DNA of 64,000 nucleotides from Kitasatospora setae KM-6054 (GTDB taxonomy: Bacteria > Actinomycetota > Actinomycetes > Streptomycetales > Streptomycetaceae). Positions 48,200 to 56,581 of this stretch are shown in pieces (position 1 is the stretch's first letter; each line of letters begins with the position of its first letter). The position numbers were made by a program, and so were the translations under genes. Where the stretch lies: contig NC_016109.1 in assembly GCF_000269985.1 (NCBI RefSeq), positions 6,847,001-6,911,000 on the forward strand, read 5' to 3'. The notes beneath the pieces were generated by a model. That model had not been told where the DNA came from and ran no database searches. It was given only the letters and a program-made list of their open reading frames with translations.

Positions 48200-48820
48200 A
48201 TGTCACTGCCGCACGCGATCCTCACCGCCCTGCTGGAGAAGCCGTCCTCGGGGCTGGAGTTGACCCGGCGGTTCGACCGGTCGATCGGGTTCTTCTGGTC
48301 GGCCACCCACCAGCAGATCTACCGCGAGCTGGGCCGGCTGGAGCGGGAGGGGCTGGTCCGGGCGTCCGGCCCGGGGGCGGGGCGGGGGCAGCGCAAGGAG
48401 TACGAGGTGCTGGCGGACGGGCGGGCCGAGCTGGCCCGCTGGACGGCGCTGCCGCAGGACCCGAAGCCGGTCCGCGACCCGCTGCTGCTGCGGCTGCGGG
48501 CCGCCGCGGTGCTCGGGCTGGACGGGCTGGAGGAGGAGCTGGCCCGGCATCGGGAGCTGCACCGGGCGCAGCTGGCGGAGTACCTGGAGATCGAGCGGCG
48601 GGACTTCCCGCCCGGGGCGGCCGCCGGGGAGAACCGGCTGCAGCACCTGGTGCTGCGCGGCGGCATCCAGTTGGAGTCGTTCTGGCTGGCGTGGCTGGAC
48701 GAGGCGCTGGCGGCGGCCGGCGGAGTCGGGGCGGCCGGGGGAGGCGGGGCGGTCGGGGCGAAGGGGGCGGTCGGGGCGAAGGGAGAGGGCGGGGAAAACG
48801 GAGGGGCGGGGCGGGAATAG
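48200..48820 (+). CDS. PadR family transcriptional regulator
   Basis: A 206-residue regulator. The winged helix is LPHAILTALLEKPSSGLELTRRF with YRELGRLEREGLV, followed by the PadR C-terminal (VirF-like) dimerisation helices. The last 30 residues are Gly/Ala-rich low complexity (GAVGAKGAVGAKG). ATG 48200 is leaderless-like (TACGAT at 48187-48192). PadR regulators often sit upstream of the transporter or enzyme they control; here the LLM pair follows. Confidence 0.83.
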   Translation: MSLPHAILTALLEKPSSGLELTRRFDRSIGFFWSATHQQIYRELGRLEREGLVRASGPGAGRGQRKEYEVLADGRAELARWTALPQDPKPVRDPLLLRLRAAAVLGLDGLEEELARHRELHRAQLAEYLEIERRDFPPGAAAGENRLQHLVLRGGIQLESFWLAWLDEALAAAGGVGAAGGGGAVGAKGAVGAKGEGGENGGAGRE

Positions 48821-48849
48821 GGGTGGGTGGCGCGCCGTTGTCGCAGGTG

Positions 48850-48867
48850 GTTGAATATTGAATCAAC
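48850..48867. promoter_or_regulatory. Inverted-repeat operator candidate upstream of the monooxygenase pair
   Basis: GTTGAATATTGAATCAAC, with GTTGA and TCAAC arms, lies 20 bases before the flavin monooxygenase start and just before its ribosome site. It resembles MarR-type operators; PadR binding is also possible. Confidence 0.55.
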
Positions 48868-48886
48868 TTCGAAGGAGTTGAGAGCG

Positions 48887-49981
48887 GTGCAGTTCGGCAT
48901 CTTCAGCGTCGGCGACGTGACCACCGACCCCACCAACGGGCGTACCCCCACCGAGCACGAGCGGATCAAGGCCATGGTGGCCATCGCGCTCAAGGCGGAG
49001 GAGGTCGGCCTCGACGTGTTCGCCACCGGCGAGCACCACAACCCGCCGTTCGTCCCGTCCTCGCCGACCACGATGCTCGGCTACATCGCGGCCCGCACCG
49101 AGAAGCTGATCCTCTCCACCTCCACCACGCTGATCACCACCAACGACCCGGTGAAGATCGCCGAGGACTTCGCGATGCTCCAGCACCTCGCCGAGGGCCG
49201 GGCCGACGTGATGATGGGCCGCGGCAACACCGGCCCGGTCTACCCCTGGTTCGGCAAGGACATCCGGCAGGGCATCCCGCTCGCCGTCGAGAACTACGCG
49301 CTGCTGCACCAGCTCTGGCGCGAGGAGAACGTCGACTGGCAGGGCCGCTTCCGCACCCCGCTGCAGTCCTTCACCTCCACCCCGCGCCCGCTCGACGACA
49401 CCCCGCCGTTCGTCTGGCACGGCTCCATCCGCAGCCCCGAGATCGCCGAACAGGCCGCCTACTACGGCGACGGCTTCTTCGCCAACAACATCTTCTGGCC
49501 CAAGGAGCACTTCCAGCAGCTGATCGACCTCTACCGGGAGCGCTACGCCCACTACGGCCACGGCACCCCCGAGCAGGCGGTCGTCGGCCTCGGCGGCCAG
49601 GTCTTCATGCGGAAGAACTCGCAGGACGCGGTCCGCGAGTTCCGCCCGTACTTCGACAACGCCCCCGTGTACGGCCACGGCCCCTCGCTGGAGGAGTTCA
49701 CCGAGCAGACCCCGCTCACCGTCGGCAGCCCGCAGGAGGTCATCGAGAAGACCCTCTCGTTCCGCGAGACCTTCGGCGACTACCAGCGCCAGCTCTTCCT
49801 GATGGACCACGCCGGGCTCCCGCTCAAGACCGTCCTGGAGCAGCTCGACCTGCTCGGCGAGGAGGTCGTCCCGGTGCTGCGCGCCGAGTTCGCCAAGAAC
49901 CGGCCGGCCGACGTCCCCGACGGCCCGACCCACGCCGCGCGGGTCGCGGCCCGGCAGGCGGAGGGGGTGGCGGCCGAATGA
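48887..49981 (+). CDS. LLM-class flavin-dependent oxidoreductase (CE1758 family)
   Basis: A 364-residue luciferase-like monooxygenase with VGLDVFATGEHHNPPFVPSS and the phosphate-binding RGNTGPVYPWFG segment. It is the monooxygenase half of the LLM/FMN-reductase duo. GTG 48887 is preceded by GAAGGAG. It overlaps the reductase gene (ATGA). The substrate is unknown; members of the duo act in oxidative or xenobiotic responses. Confidence 0.88.
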   Translation: MQFGIFSVGDVTTDPTNGRTPTEHERIKAMVAIALKAEEVGLDVFATGEHHNPPFVPSSPTTMLGYIAARTEKLILSTSTTLITTNDPVKIAEDFAMLQHLAEGRADVMMGRGNTGPVYPWFGKDIRQGIPLAVENYALLHQLWREENVDWQGRFRTPLQSFTSTPRPLDDTPPFVWHGSIRSPEIAEQAAYYGDGFFANNIFWPKEHFQQLIDLYRERYAHYGHGTPEQAVVGLGGQVFMRKNSQDAVREFRPYFDNAPVYGHGPSLEEFTEQTPLTVGSPQEVIEKTLSFRETFGDYQRQLFLMDHAGLPLKTVLEQLDLLGEEVVPVLRAEFAKNRPADVPDGPTHAARVAARQAEGVAAE

Positions 49982-50610
49982 GCGCCCTCAGGCTCGTCGT
50001 GGTGACGGCCGGGCTGAGCGTCCCGTCCTCCACCCGGCTGCTCGCCGACCGGCTCGCCGAGGCCGCCGCCCGCGAGCTGCGGGAGGCCGGCCGGGAGGTG
50101 GACGTCCGGGTCGTCGAACTGCGCGGACTCGCCCGGGACATCGCCGACAACCTGGTCACCGGCTTCCCGCCGCCCGCGCTGGCCGACGCCGTCCGGGCGG
50201 TCGAGGAGGCGGACGGGGTCATCGCCGTCACGCCGATCTTCTCCGCGTCCTACAGCGGGCTGTTCAAGTCCTTCGTGGACGTCCTCGACAAGGACGCGCT
50301 CACCGGCACCCCCGTGCTGATCGCCGCCACCGGCGGCACCGCCCGGCACAGCCTCGCCCTCGAACACGCCGTCCGCCCGCTCTTCGCCTACCTGCGGGCC
50401 GTCGTCCTGCCCACCGCGGTCTTCGCCGCCTCCGAGGACTGGGGCGCCGACGGCTCCCACGGCACCGACGGCTCGCTGGCCGGCCGGATCGCCCGGGCCG
50501 CCGGCGAACTCGCCGAGAGCCTGACCGGCCGCCCCGCCGCCCCCCGGGCCCGGGCCGCCGAACAGGTCGTCCCGTTCGCCCAGCAACTCGCGGCGCTCCG
50601 CGCCCGCTGA
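49978..50610 (+). CDS. NADPH-dependent FMN reductase (CE1759 family)
   Basis: A 210-residue flavodoxin-fold reductase (LRLVVVTAGLSVPSSTRLLA, TPIFSASYSGLFKSFVD) that supplies reduced FMN to the adjacent monooxygenase. ATG 49978 overlaps the stop of that gene, so the two are translated together. Confidence 0.88.
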   Translation: MSALRLVVVTAGLSVPSSTRLLADRLAEAAARELREAGREVDVRVVELRGLARDIADNLVTGFPPPALADAVRAVEEADGVIAVTPIFSASYSGLFKSFVDVLDKDALTGTPVLIAATGGTARHSLALEHAVRPLFAYLRAVVLPTAVFAASEDWGADGSHGTDGSLAGRIARAAGELAESLTGRPAAPRARAAEQVVPFAQQLAALRAR

Positions 50611-50632
50611 CACCCAGGAGGTACGCACGGCC

Positions 50633-50944
50633 ATGGAACCCCAGGTCCGCGACAACACCGAGCAGTCCCGCTTCGAGATCAGCACCGAGGCCGGCCTCGC
50701 CGGCTTCGCCGAGTACCAACTCCGCGACGGGGGAAGGACGGTGGCCTTCGTGCACACCGTCATCGAGCCCGCCTTCGAGGGCCAGGGCCTGGCCGGCAAG
50801 CTGGCCCGCGCCGCCCTGGACACCGTCCGCGAGCGCGGCGCGAGCGTCCTGCCGTACTGCCCGTTCATCCGCGGCTGGATCGCCAAGCACCCGGAGTACA
50901 CCGACCTGGTGCCGGCCGACAAGCGGGCCAAGTTCGAGCTGTAG
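50633..50944 (+). CDS. GNAT-like N-acetyltransferase, small COG2388 type
   Basis: A 103-residue protein of the YidJ/Gtn type. The acetyl-CoA loop is GQGLAGKLARAALD and the C-terminus is the typical KHPEYTDLV. RBS AGGAGG lies about 9 bases upstream of ATG 50633. It stands after the monooxygenase pair and may share its transcript. Confidence 0.85.
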   Translation: MEPQVRDNTEQSRFEISTEAGLAGFAEYQLRDGGRTVAFVHTVIEPAFEGQGLAGKLARAALDTVRERGASVLPYCPFIRGWIAKHPEYTDLVPADKRAKFEL

Positions 50945-51072
50945 CGGGCGTCGGCGCGAGCGCGGGCGCGGGGCCGGCTGTCGCGCGCCCGCCCGCCGGT
51001 GCCTTGCCAGGGTTTGCCGTCAGGCGGGCGGGGCGTGGACGAACCGCCCGGTGCGGGCTATCGTCGCCGCTC

Positions 51073-51879
51073 GTGACCTTCTCCATCGTGGCCCGGCAGG
51101 GCGCCGCTCTCGGTGTCGCCGTGGCCAGCAAGTTCCTGTCCGTCGGCGCGCTGGTGCCCGCCGCCGAGGTCGGCGCCGGGGCGCTGGCCACCCAGGCCTG
51201 GGCCAACGTCGCGTACCGGCCGCAGGGGATGGCCCTGCTGCGCAGCGGGGTCGGTCCGGCCGGGGTGCTGGCGGCGCTGCTGGCGGCGGACGAGGGCCGG
51301 GCGCACCGGCAGCTCGGCGTGGTCGGCGCGGACGGCACCGCGGTGACGCACACCGGCGAGGAGTGCCTGTCCTGGGCGGGCGGCCTGGCCGGGGACGGCT
51401 ACGCGGTGCAGGGGAACATCCTGACCGGGCCCGAGGTGGTCCGGGACATGGAGGCCGCCTGGCTGGCCTCCGCCGGACGGCCGTTCGCCGAACGGCTGCT
51501 GGCCGCGCTCGCGGCGGGCGACGCGGCGGGCGGCGACGCCCGCGGGCGGCAGAGCGCCGCGCTGTACGTGGTCGACCCGGGCCGGGGCGTCGGCGGCTGG
51601 GGCGACACCGCGTACGACCTGCGGGTCGACGACCACGCCGACCCGGTGGCCGAGCTGGGCCGGCTGCTGGCCGTGCACGAGGTGCTGCACGGCGCGTCCG
51701 ACCCGGAGACGCTGCTGCCGCTGGAGGGCGAGCTGGCCGCCGAGGTCGGCGCGCTGCTGCGCGGGCTCGGCCACGACTCGCTGGACCGCTGGGCGGGCAT
51801 CGAGAACCTGGAGGGCCGCCTCGCCGAGGGCCGGATCGACCCGCTGGTGCTGAACCGCCTGCGGTCGGCCGCCGGCTAG
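51073..51879 (+). CDS. DUF1028 domain-containing protein
   Basis: A 268-residue Ntn-hydrolase-like protein (TFSIVARQGAALGVAVASKF at the N-terminus, QGNILTGPEVVRDM in the centre). The family is unassigned; some members sit in peptidoglycan-related contexts. GTG 51073 appears leaderless (TATCGT at 51059-51064). Its 3' end is part of a terminator stem. Confidence 0.83.
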   Translation: MTFSIVARQGAALGVAVASKFLSVGALVPAAEVGAGALATQAWANVAYRPQGMALLRSGVGPAGVLAALLAADEGRAHRQLGVVGADGTAVTHTGEECLSWAGGLAGDGYAVQGNILTGPEVVRDMEAAWLASAGRPFAERLLAALAAGDAAGGDARGRQSAALYVVDPGRGVGGWGDTAYDLRVDDHADPVAELGRLLAVHEVLHGASDPETLLPLEGELAAEVGALLRGLGHDSLDRWAGIENLEGRLAEGRIDPLVLNRLRSAAG

Positions 51880-51900
51880 CGGTGGCCGACCGCAGGCGGT
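51854..51900. terminator. 17-bp stem terminator overlapping the DUF1028 stop codon
   Basis: Arms 51854-51870 and 51884-51900 pair perfectly with a 13-base loop that contains the TAG stop (51877-51879). It lies 14 bases from the end of the convergent trefoil gene and can serve both. Confidence 0.8.
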
Positions 51901-51913
51901 GGCGGTGGGCCGG

Positions 51914-52420
51914 TCAGGCGACCACGAAGTAGAACGTCTCGTTCTCCCCGCCGTTCGCGTTGACCTGCGCGTTCACGGTGCCGCCGGGGCCGGTCGCGGC
52001 GGTGACGCCGCTGCCGGTGACCAGCCGCAGGTAGGTGCCGGGGAAGGCCACCGACTCGAACGAGGCGGTGCCGCTGGCCTGCGGCAGCACCCGGTACTTC
52101 TCGTACGGGCCGGCGCCGAACTGGGCGTTGACCTTGCCGCCGCCGGCCTGGCCGGCCGGGACGCCGGTGCCGTCCAGGCGCAGGAACACGTTGCCGAACG
52201 CGGTCGACTCGAAGGCGAACGAGCCGTCGGCCTGCGCGCGGACCTTGAACGTGGTCAGCGGGCCCAGGCCGTACTGGGCGTTCACGACGCCGCCGCCCGC
52301 GTCGGTCGCGGAGGTGACGCCGGTGCCGTCCAGGCGCACGAAGATGTTGTGGAAGAAGGCGGACTGGATGGCGACGGGCACGTCGCCGAGCTTCACGAGG
52401 TCCGCTGCGGTCAGAGGCAT
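51914..52420 (-). CDS. Threefold-repeat beta-trefoil-like (fascin/actin-crosslinking-like) protein
   Basis: A 168-residue protein built of three repeats of about 50 residues. Each has a VFLRLDGTG or TYLRL segment, a GGGxVNAQ segment and a short closing strand, as in beta-trefoil or fascin-like lectin folds. No signal peptide. ATG 52420 has GGGGAAG upstream. Ligand unknown. Confidence 0.75.
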   Translation of the reverse strand: MPLTAADLVKLGDVPVAIQSAFFHNIFVRLDGTGVTSATDAGGGVVNAQYGLGPLTTFKVRAQADGSFAFESTAFGNVFLRLDGTGVPAGQAGGGKVNAQFGAGPYEKYRVLPQASGTASFESVAFPGTYLRLVTGSGVTAATGPGGTVNAQVNANGGENETFYFVVA

Positions 52421-52695
52421 GCTTGGACTTCCCCACTTCCGTCTGGTCGGGTCGCGGAGCCGGTCGGGTGCGGTACTCCGCGTGGCCGTGCGGTGACACC
52501 CTGTCTCCCGCCGCCGCCTCCGGGGTACCGGCAGATCCGCGTATTGACCGGGCGTCCCCGGGGCCGAGCAGGGGTGACGGCCGCGTTCCGGGCAGGTGTC
52601 CCAAACCGGACGACGGCCTTCCGTCCGTGCTCCGTACGAGGACGCCCGGTCCCGGCGTCCGGCCCGCGGTGGACGCCGGGGACCGGACGCTCCGG

Positions 52696-53946
52696 TCAGT
52701 GGCGGGCGCCGGGGGCGGTCCGCTCCGGTCGGCGGTCGGCGGTCGGGAGCGTCGGCTCCGGTCGGTGGTCGGTGCCCGGGAGCGTCGACTCCGGTCGGAG
52801 GGCCAGGGCCTGCTCCAGGTCGGCGATCAGGTCGTCGGGGTCCTCCAGGCCGACCGAGAGCCGCAGCAGCGCCGGGCCCGGCTTGTGCGCGGCGGCCACC
52901 GGGCGGTGGGTGAGCGAGGCCGGGTGCTGGATCAGGGTGTCGGCGCCGCCCAGCGACACCGCGTGGGTGATCAGCCCGCAGCGCTCGGCGACCGCCGCCG
53001 CGTGCGCGAAGCCGCCGGCCGCCTCGAAGGCCAGCGTGCTTCCCCCGCCCAGCAGTTGGCGTCCGAGCAGCGGCGAACCGGAGCGGCCCGGGTAGTGCAC
53101 GGCGGCGACCTCGGGCCGGGCGGCCAGCCAGTCGGCGAGCCGGGCGGCCGAGGCGGACGCGGCGCGCACCCGCAGCGGCAGGGTCTGCAGGCCGCGGTGC
53201 AGCAGGTAGCCGGCCAGCGGGTGCAGCACGGCCCCGGTGACGGCCCGCACCCGGCGCAGCCGGGCCGCCCACTCCGGCGTGCAGGCGACCGCCCCGGCGA
53301 GCACGTCGCCGTGCCCGCCGATCGCCTTGGTGGCGGAGTGCAGGACCAGCGTGGCGCCGTGCCGGGCGGGCCGCTGGAGCACCGGGGTGGCGAAGGTGTT
53401 GTCGACCAGCAGCGGGACGCCGCCGCAGCGTTCGGCGACCGCGGCCAGGTCGACCAGGTCCAGGGTCGGGTTGCCGGGCGTCTCGACCAGGACCAGGCCG
53501 GTGTCCGGGCGCAGCGCGGCGGCCAGCGTGCCGGGCGCCGCCCAGGTCACCTCGGTGCCGAGCAGCCCGGAGTCCAGCAGGTGGTCGGAGCCGCCGTACA
53601 GCGGGCGCAGCGCGACCACGTGCCGGCGGCCCTCGGCCGCGGCCGCCAGCAGGCAGGCGGAGAGCGCCGCCATCCCGGAGGAGAACGCCACCGCCTCGGC
53701 GCAGCCCTCCAGTTGGGCCAGCGCCTGTTCGAAGCGGGCGACCGTGGGGTTCCACAGCCGCTGGTAGACCAGCCCGCCCTCGGCGGGCGGCCGGCCGCCG
53801 CAGGCCAGCGCCTGGTAGGCGTCGCCGCCGGCGGCGAGGTCCGGCACGGGGTAGGTGGTGGACAGGTCGAGCGGGGGGACGTGCGCACCGAGTCCGGCGA
53901 GGTCCTCGCGGCCGGCGTGCACGGCTCGGGTGTCGAGTCGGCTCAT
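52696..53946 (-). CDS. Cys/Met metabolism PLP-dependent lyase or synthase
   Basis: A 416-residue fold-type I PLP enzyme (cystathionine gamma-synthase/gamma-lyase/methionine gamma-lyase family). Landmarks: STTYPVPDLAAGG at the N-terminus, YQRLWNPTVARFEQALAQLE, VAFSSGMAALSA, VETPGNPTLDLVDL, the Schiff-base Lys in LHSATKAIGGHGD, and SLGGADTLIQHPAS. The exact reaction cannot be fixed. The last 35 residues are a Pro/Thr/Arg-rich repeated tail from local DNA repeats. ATG 53946; divergent from an Lrp gene. Confidence 0.84.
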   Translation of the reverse strand: MSRLDTRAVHAGREDLAGLGAHVPPLDLSTTYPVPDLAAGGDAYQALACGGRPPAEGGLVYQRLWNPTVARFEQALAQLEGCAEAVAFSSGMAALSACLLAAAAEGRRHVVALRPLYGGSDHLLDSGLLGTEVTWAAPGTLAAALRPDTGLVLVETPGNPTLDLVDLAAVAERCGGVPLLVDNTFATPVLQRPARHGATLVLHSATKAIGGHGDVLAGAVACTPEWAARLRRVRAVTGAVLHPLAGYLLHRGLQTLPLRVRAASASAARLADWLAARPEVAAVHYPGRSGSPLLGRQLLGGGSTLAFEAAGGFAHAAAVAERCGLITHAVSLGGADTLIQHPASLTHRPVAAAHKPGPALLRLSVGLEDPDDLIADLEQALALRPESTLPGTDHRPEPTLPTADRRPERTAPGARH

Positions 53947-54027
53947 GGCGCCCGATGGTGAAGTTGAAAGAGTTGAATGACCAGGGCGGCGGCAGATGAT
54001 TCGGCCCGCCCGGAGGCGCTCTTGCGG

Positions 54028-54068
54028 ATGTTCGGCACCGGCCGCCACGCTGGTCGGATGCCGAACAT
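54028..54068. promoter_or_regulatory. Inverted repeat overlapping the Lrp start codon
   Basis: Perfect 10-bp arms ATGTTCGGCA (54028-54037) and TGCCGAACAT (54059-54068) with a 21-base spacer. The centres are 31 bp apart, about three helical turns. The second arm covers the Lrp start codon, suggesting autoregulation and control of the divergent lyase. Confidence 0.6.
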
Positions 54069-54540
54069 TCCACGGCCCCGCGCGGCCGAGCTCGACGCCG
54101 TCGACCGGGCGATCGTCCGGGTGCTGCTGGCCGACGCCCGGATCCCCAACAACGCGCTGGCCCAGCAGGTCGGCGTCGCCCCGTCCACCTGCCTGGCGCG
54201 GGTGCGGGGGCTGCGCGAGCGCGGGGTGATCGCCGGCTACCACGCGGAGCTGGACCTGCCCGCGGTCGGACTGCCGCTGCAGGCGATGATCTCGGTCCGG
54301 CTGCGGGCGCACACCCGGCAGCAGAACGGCAGCTTCCGGGCCGTCGCGCCCGGACTGCCGGGCGTGCTGGCGGTGTTCCACATGGCGGGCAGCGACGACT
54401 ACCTGCTGCACGTGGCGGTGGCCGACCCGGACGCGCTGCGCTGCTTCGTGGTCGAGCACCTGACCACCCATCCGGCGGTCGCCCAGACCCGGACGAACCT
54501 GGTCTTCGAACGGATCCCCGGCGCCAGCCAGGTGGTCTGA
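54058..54540 (+). CDS. Lrp/AsnC family transcriptional regulator
   Basis: A 160-residue regulator: HTH in LAQQVGVAPSTCLARVRGLR (about residues 29-50) and a RAM ligand-binding domain (GVLAVFHMAGSDDYLLHVAV). ATG 54058 (MPNIPRP) fits the family N-terminus. Divergent from the PLP lyase, a pairing known for methionine or branched-chain amino-acid catabolism. Confidence 0.88.
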   Translation: MPNIPRPRAAELDAVDRAIVRVLLADARIPNNALAQQVGVAPSTCLARVRGLRERGVIAGYHAELDLPAVGLPLQAMISVRLRAHTRQQNGSFRAVAPGLPGVLAVFHMAGSDDYLLHVAVADPDALRCFVVEHLTTHPAVAQTRTNLVFERIPGASQVV

Positions 54541-54820
54541 CGCCTCGTCAAGTGACCTGTCCGCAGCGGTCCTTCCGGCCTTCGCCGCCGCTGCCGGAGC
54601 AGGTCGCCGGGCGTGCCCCCAGGGGGCGCGGGCCGTGGCGAGTTGTGGCCACTGTCCAGCATCCGCCGCCGCAGTCCGGCGGGTTCGGCCTTACCGTACT
54701 GAGTATCGGTCATCTGTCCGGTTCGCCACGGACGGGGCAGGGCTGCCGAGCCCCGACGCGGCCGGACGACGGCTCCCTCCCGCTCCCACCCGGTCGCCCC
54801 TGTTGTCGAAGGGACCGACC

Positions 54821-55258
54821 ATGGCTGTCGCGGACCCACCCCAGACCGTGCGCTACCAGCTGAGCCTGGACACCGTGCCCGCGTCCGTACCGGCGGCCCG
54901 CCGCGGCGCGCGCGCCGAACTGGCCGCCCGCGGGCTGGACGCGGACCACCCGCTGACCGACACCGTGCTGCTGGTGGTCAGCGAACTGGTCACCAACGCG
55001 GTCCGCCACGCCGCCCCGCGCTCGCCCCGGGCCACGCTCCGACTCGACTTCTCCGCACGGGAGTTGACCGTCCGGGTGCACGACCGCCATCCGCACTGCC
55101 CGCGGCCCCCCGAGGTGCCGCACGAGGACGGCAGCGGCGGCTGGGGCCTGAGCCTGGTGCACGAACTGGCCGCGCTCTCCGGCGGCCTGGTGGAGACCGT
55201 CGCGGACCCGGACGGCGGCGGCAAGACGATGCTGGTGCGGCTCCCGCTGGACGGCTGA
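54821..55258 (+). CDS. ATP-binding protein, RsbW/SpoIIAB-like anti-sigma kinase
   Basis: A 145-residue GHKL ATPase: VVSELVTNAVRHA (N box), HEDGSGGWGLSLVHEL (G boxes) and GKTMLVRLPL. Streptomycete proteins of this kind can phosphorylate anti-sigma antagonists; a SpoIIE-type phosphatase is encoded at 22044-24281, though partnership is not shown. ATG 54821 with GAAGGGA upstream. Confidence 0.8.
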   Translation: MAVADPPQTVRYQLSLDTVPASVPAARRGARAELAARGLDADHPLTDTVLLVVSELVTNAVRHAAPRSPRATLRLDFSARELTVRVHDRHPHCPRPPEVPHEDGSGGWGLSLVHELAALSGGLVETVADPDGGGKTMLVRLPLDG

Positions 55259-55442
55259 GACCGCTCCGCGGCGGTGCGGCGTGGGGTGGTGCGCGGCGGC
55301 GCGGCGCGGGGGTGGTGCGGGGGCAGGGCGGGGGCGCGCGCCCGAAGGTTGGCGCGGGGCCGGCGCCGCGTCCCGGCGGACGCCGGTTGGGAAGACGATC
55401 GTCGGACGACCCCGCGCCGCCCACTCTGCTGCATGTATGGAG

Positions 55443-55465
55443 TTATTGCAACTAACTCGCAATAA
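55443..55465. promoter_or_regulatory. Palindrome of unknown partner near the LacI gene end
   Basis: TTATTGC and GCAATAA (7 bases each, 9-base spacer) in an A/T-rich island beyond the 3' end of the LacI gene. It shares TTGCAACTA with the fadH palindrome at 45536. No start codon or gene lies directly downstream. Confidence 0.4.
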
Positions 55466-55501
55466 GGTGGCCCCGAAGGTGGCTCCGGGCGCCGGGGGCG
55501 C

Positions 55502-56488
55502 TCACCCGCGCGGCGCGCGCAGCACCAGCCGGGTCGGAACGGTCTCGGTGCGCGGCGGCGTCGCGTCGCCGTCCAGCCGGGCCAGCGCCAGCCGGGCCGC
55601 CGTCGCGCCGAGCAGCGCCGGGTCCTGGGCCACCGCCGACAGCGGCGGGTCCAGCACCTCCCCCAGCGGCAGGTCGTCGAAGGACAGCAGCGCCACGTCC
55701 CGCCGCCCCGAGCGGCCCAGGGCCAGCAGCGCGCCGGTCGCCGCGTTCGTGTTCGACGCGAACAGCGCCGTCGGCGGCTCCGGCAGCGCCAGCAGGGCCA
55801 GCACCGCGCGCTCCGCCTCCGCGACCGTCCGGGCCCCCGCCACCAGCTCGTCCGGGGCGGGCAGGCCGGCCGCCGCCAGCGCCTCCCGCCAGCCCGCCAG
55901 CCGCTCCCGCCGGGTGTACATCGCGGCCGGCAGGTCGCCGACGAACCCCACCCGCCGGTGCCCCGCCGCCAGCAGGTGCGCCACCCCCTCCCGGGCCCCC
56001 GCCCGGTTCGACGACACCACGCAGTCCGCGCCCGGGCCCGGCCGGTCCAGGTACACCAGCGGCACCCCGGCCGCCTCCGCCGCCGCCAGCGCCTCCCCGC
56101 CGCCCGCCGACACCACCAGCAGCGCGCTCGTCCGCCGGGCCAGGAACGCCCCCACCACCTCCGCCTCGCGCGCCCCGTCCCAGCCCGAGCAGCCCAGCAG
56201 CACCGTCAGCCCGCGCCCGCGCACCGCCTCCTCCACCCCGCCCGCCAACGCCCCGAAGAACGGGTTGCCCAGGTCCGGCAGCACCAGCCCGACCGTCGAG
56301 TCCGGCCCGCCGGTACGGATGCTGCGCGCCATCAGGTTCGGCCGGAACCCCAGCCGCCGCACCGCCGCCAGCACCCGCTCCCGGGTCGCCGCCGCCACCG
56401 GCCCGTCCCCGTTCAGCACCCGCGACACCGTCTTGGCACTCACCCCCGCCTCGCCCGCCACGTCGTGCAAGGTCGGCCGCCGCTCCAT
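55502..56488 (-). CDS. LacI family transcriptional regulator
   Basis: A 328-residue repressor: HTH TLHDVAGEAGVSAKTVSRVLNG (located at residues about 6-27, with hinge helix sequence following), then a periplasmic-binding-protein-like sensor domain (VGLVLPDLGNPFFG, ALFASNTNAATGAL). ATG 56488 has GGAGGG upstream; an upstream GTG 56503 is less likely. It is divergent from an AraC gene. Confidence 0.88.
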   Translation of the reverse strand: MERRPTLHDVAGEAGVSAKTVSRVLNGDGPVAAATRERVLAAVRRLGFRPNLMARSIRTGGPDSTVGLVLPDLGNPFFGALAGGVEEAVRGRGLTVLLGCSGWDGAREAEVVGAFLARRTSALLVVSAGGGEALAAAEAAGVPLVYLDRPGPGADCVVSSNRAGAREGVAHLLAAGHRRVGFVGDLPAAMYTRRERLAGWREALAAAGLPAPDELVAGARTVAEAERAVLALLALPEPPTALFASNTNAATGALLALGRSGRRDVALLSFDDLPLGEVLDPPLSAVAQDPALLGATAARLALARLDGDATPPRTETVPTRLVLRAPRG

Positions 56489-56581
56489 CCCCACTCCCTC
56501 CACCGCTGCTCACCCCGACCGTACCGCCGCCCTCCCGGCGGAAGATCGACCGGAGGTAGCCTGGCAGCGGATGTGGTGACC

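Noticed and set aside
54541..54820. tRNA or small RNA gene in the gap before the RsbW-like gene
   Set aside because: No cloverleaf or T-loop consensus could be read. Only promoter-like A/T patches are seen, for example near 54695-54715.
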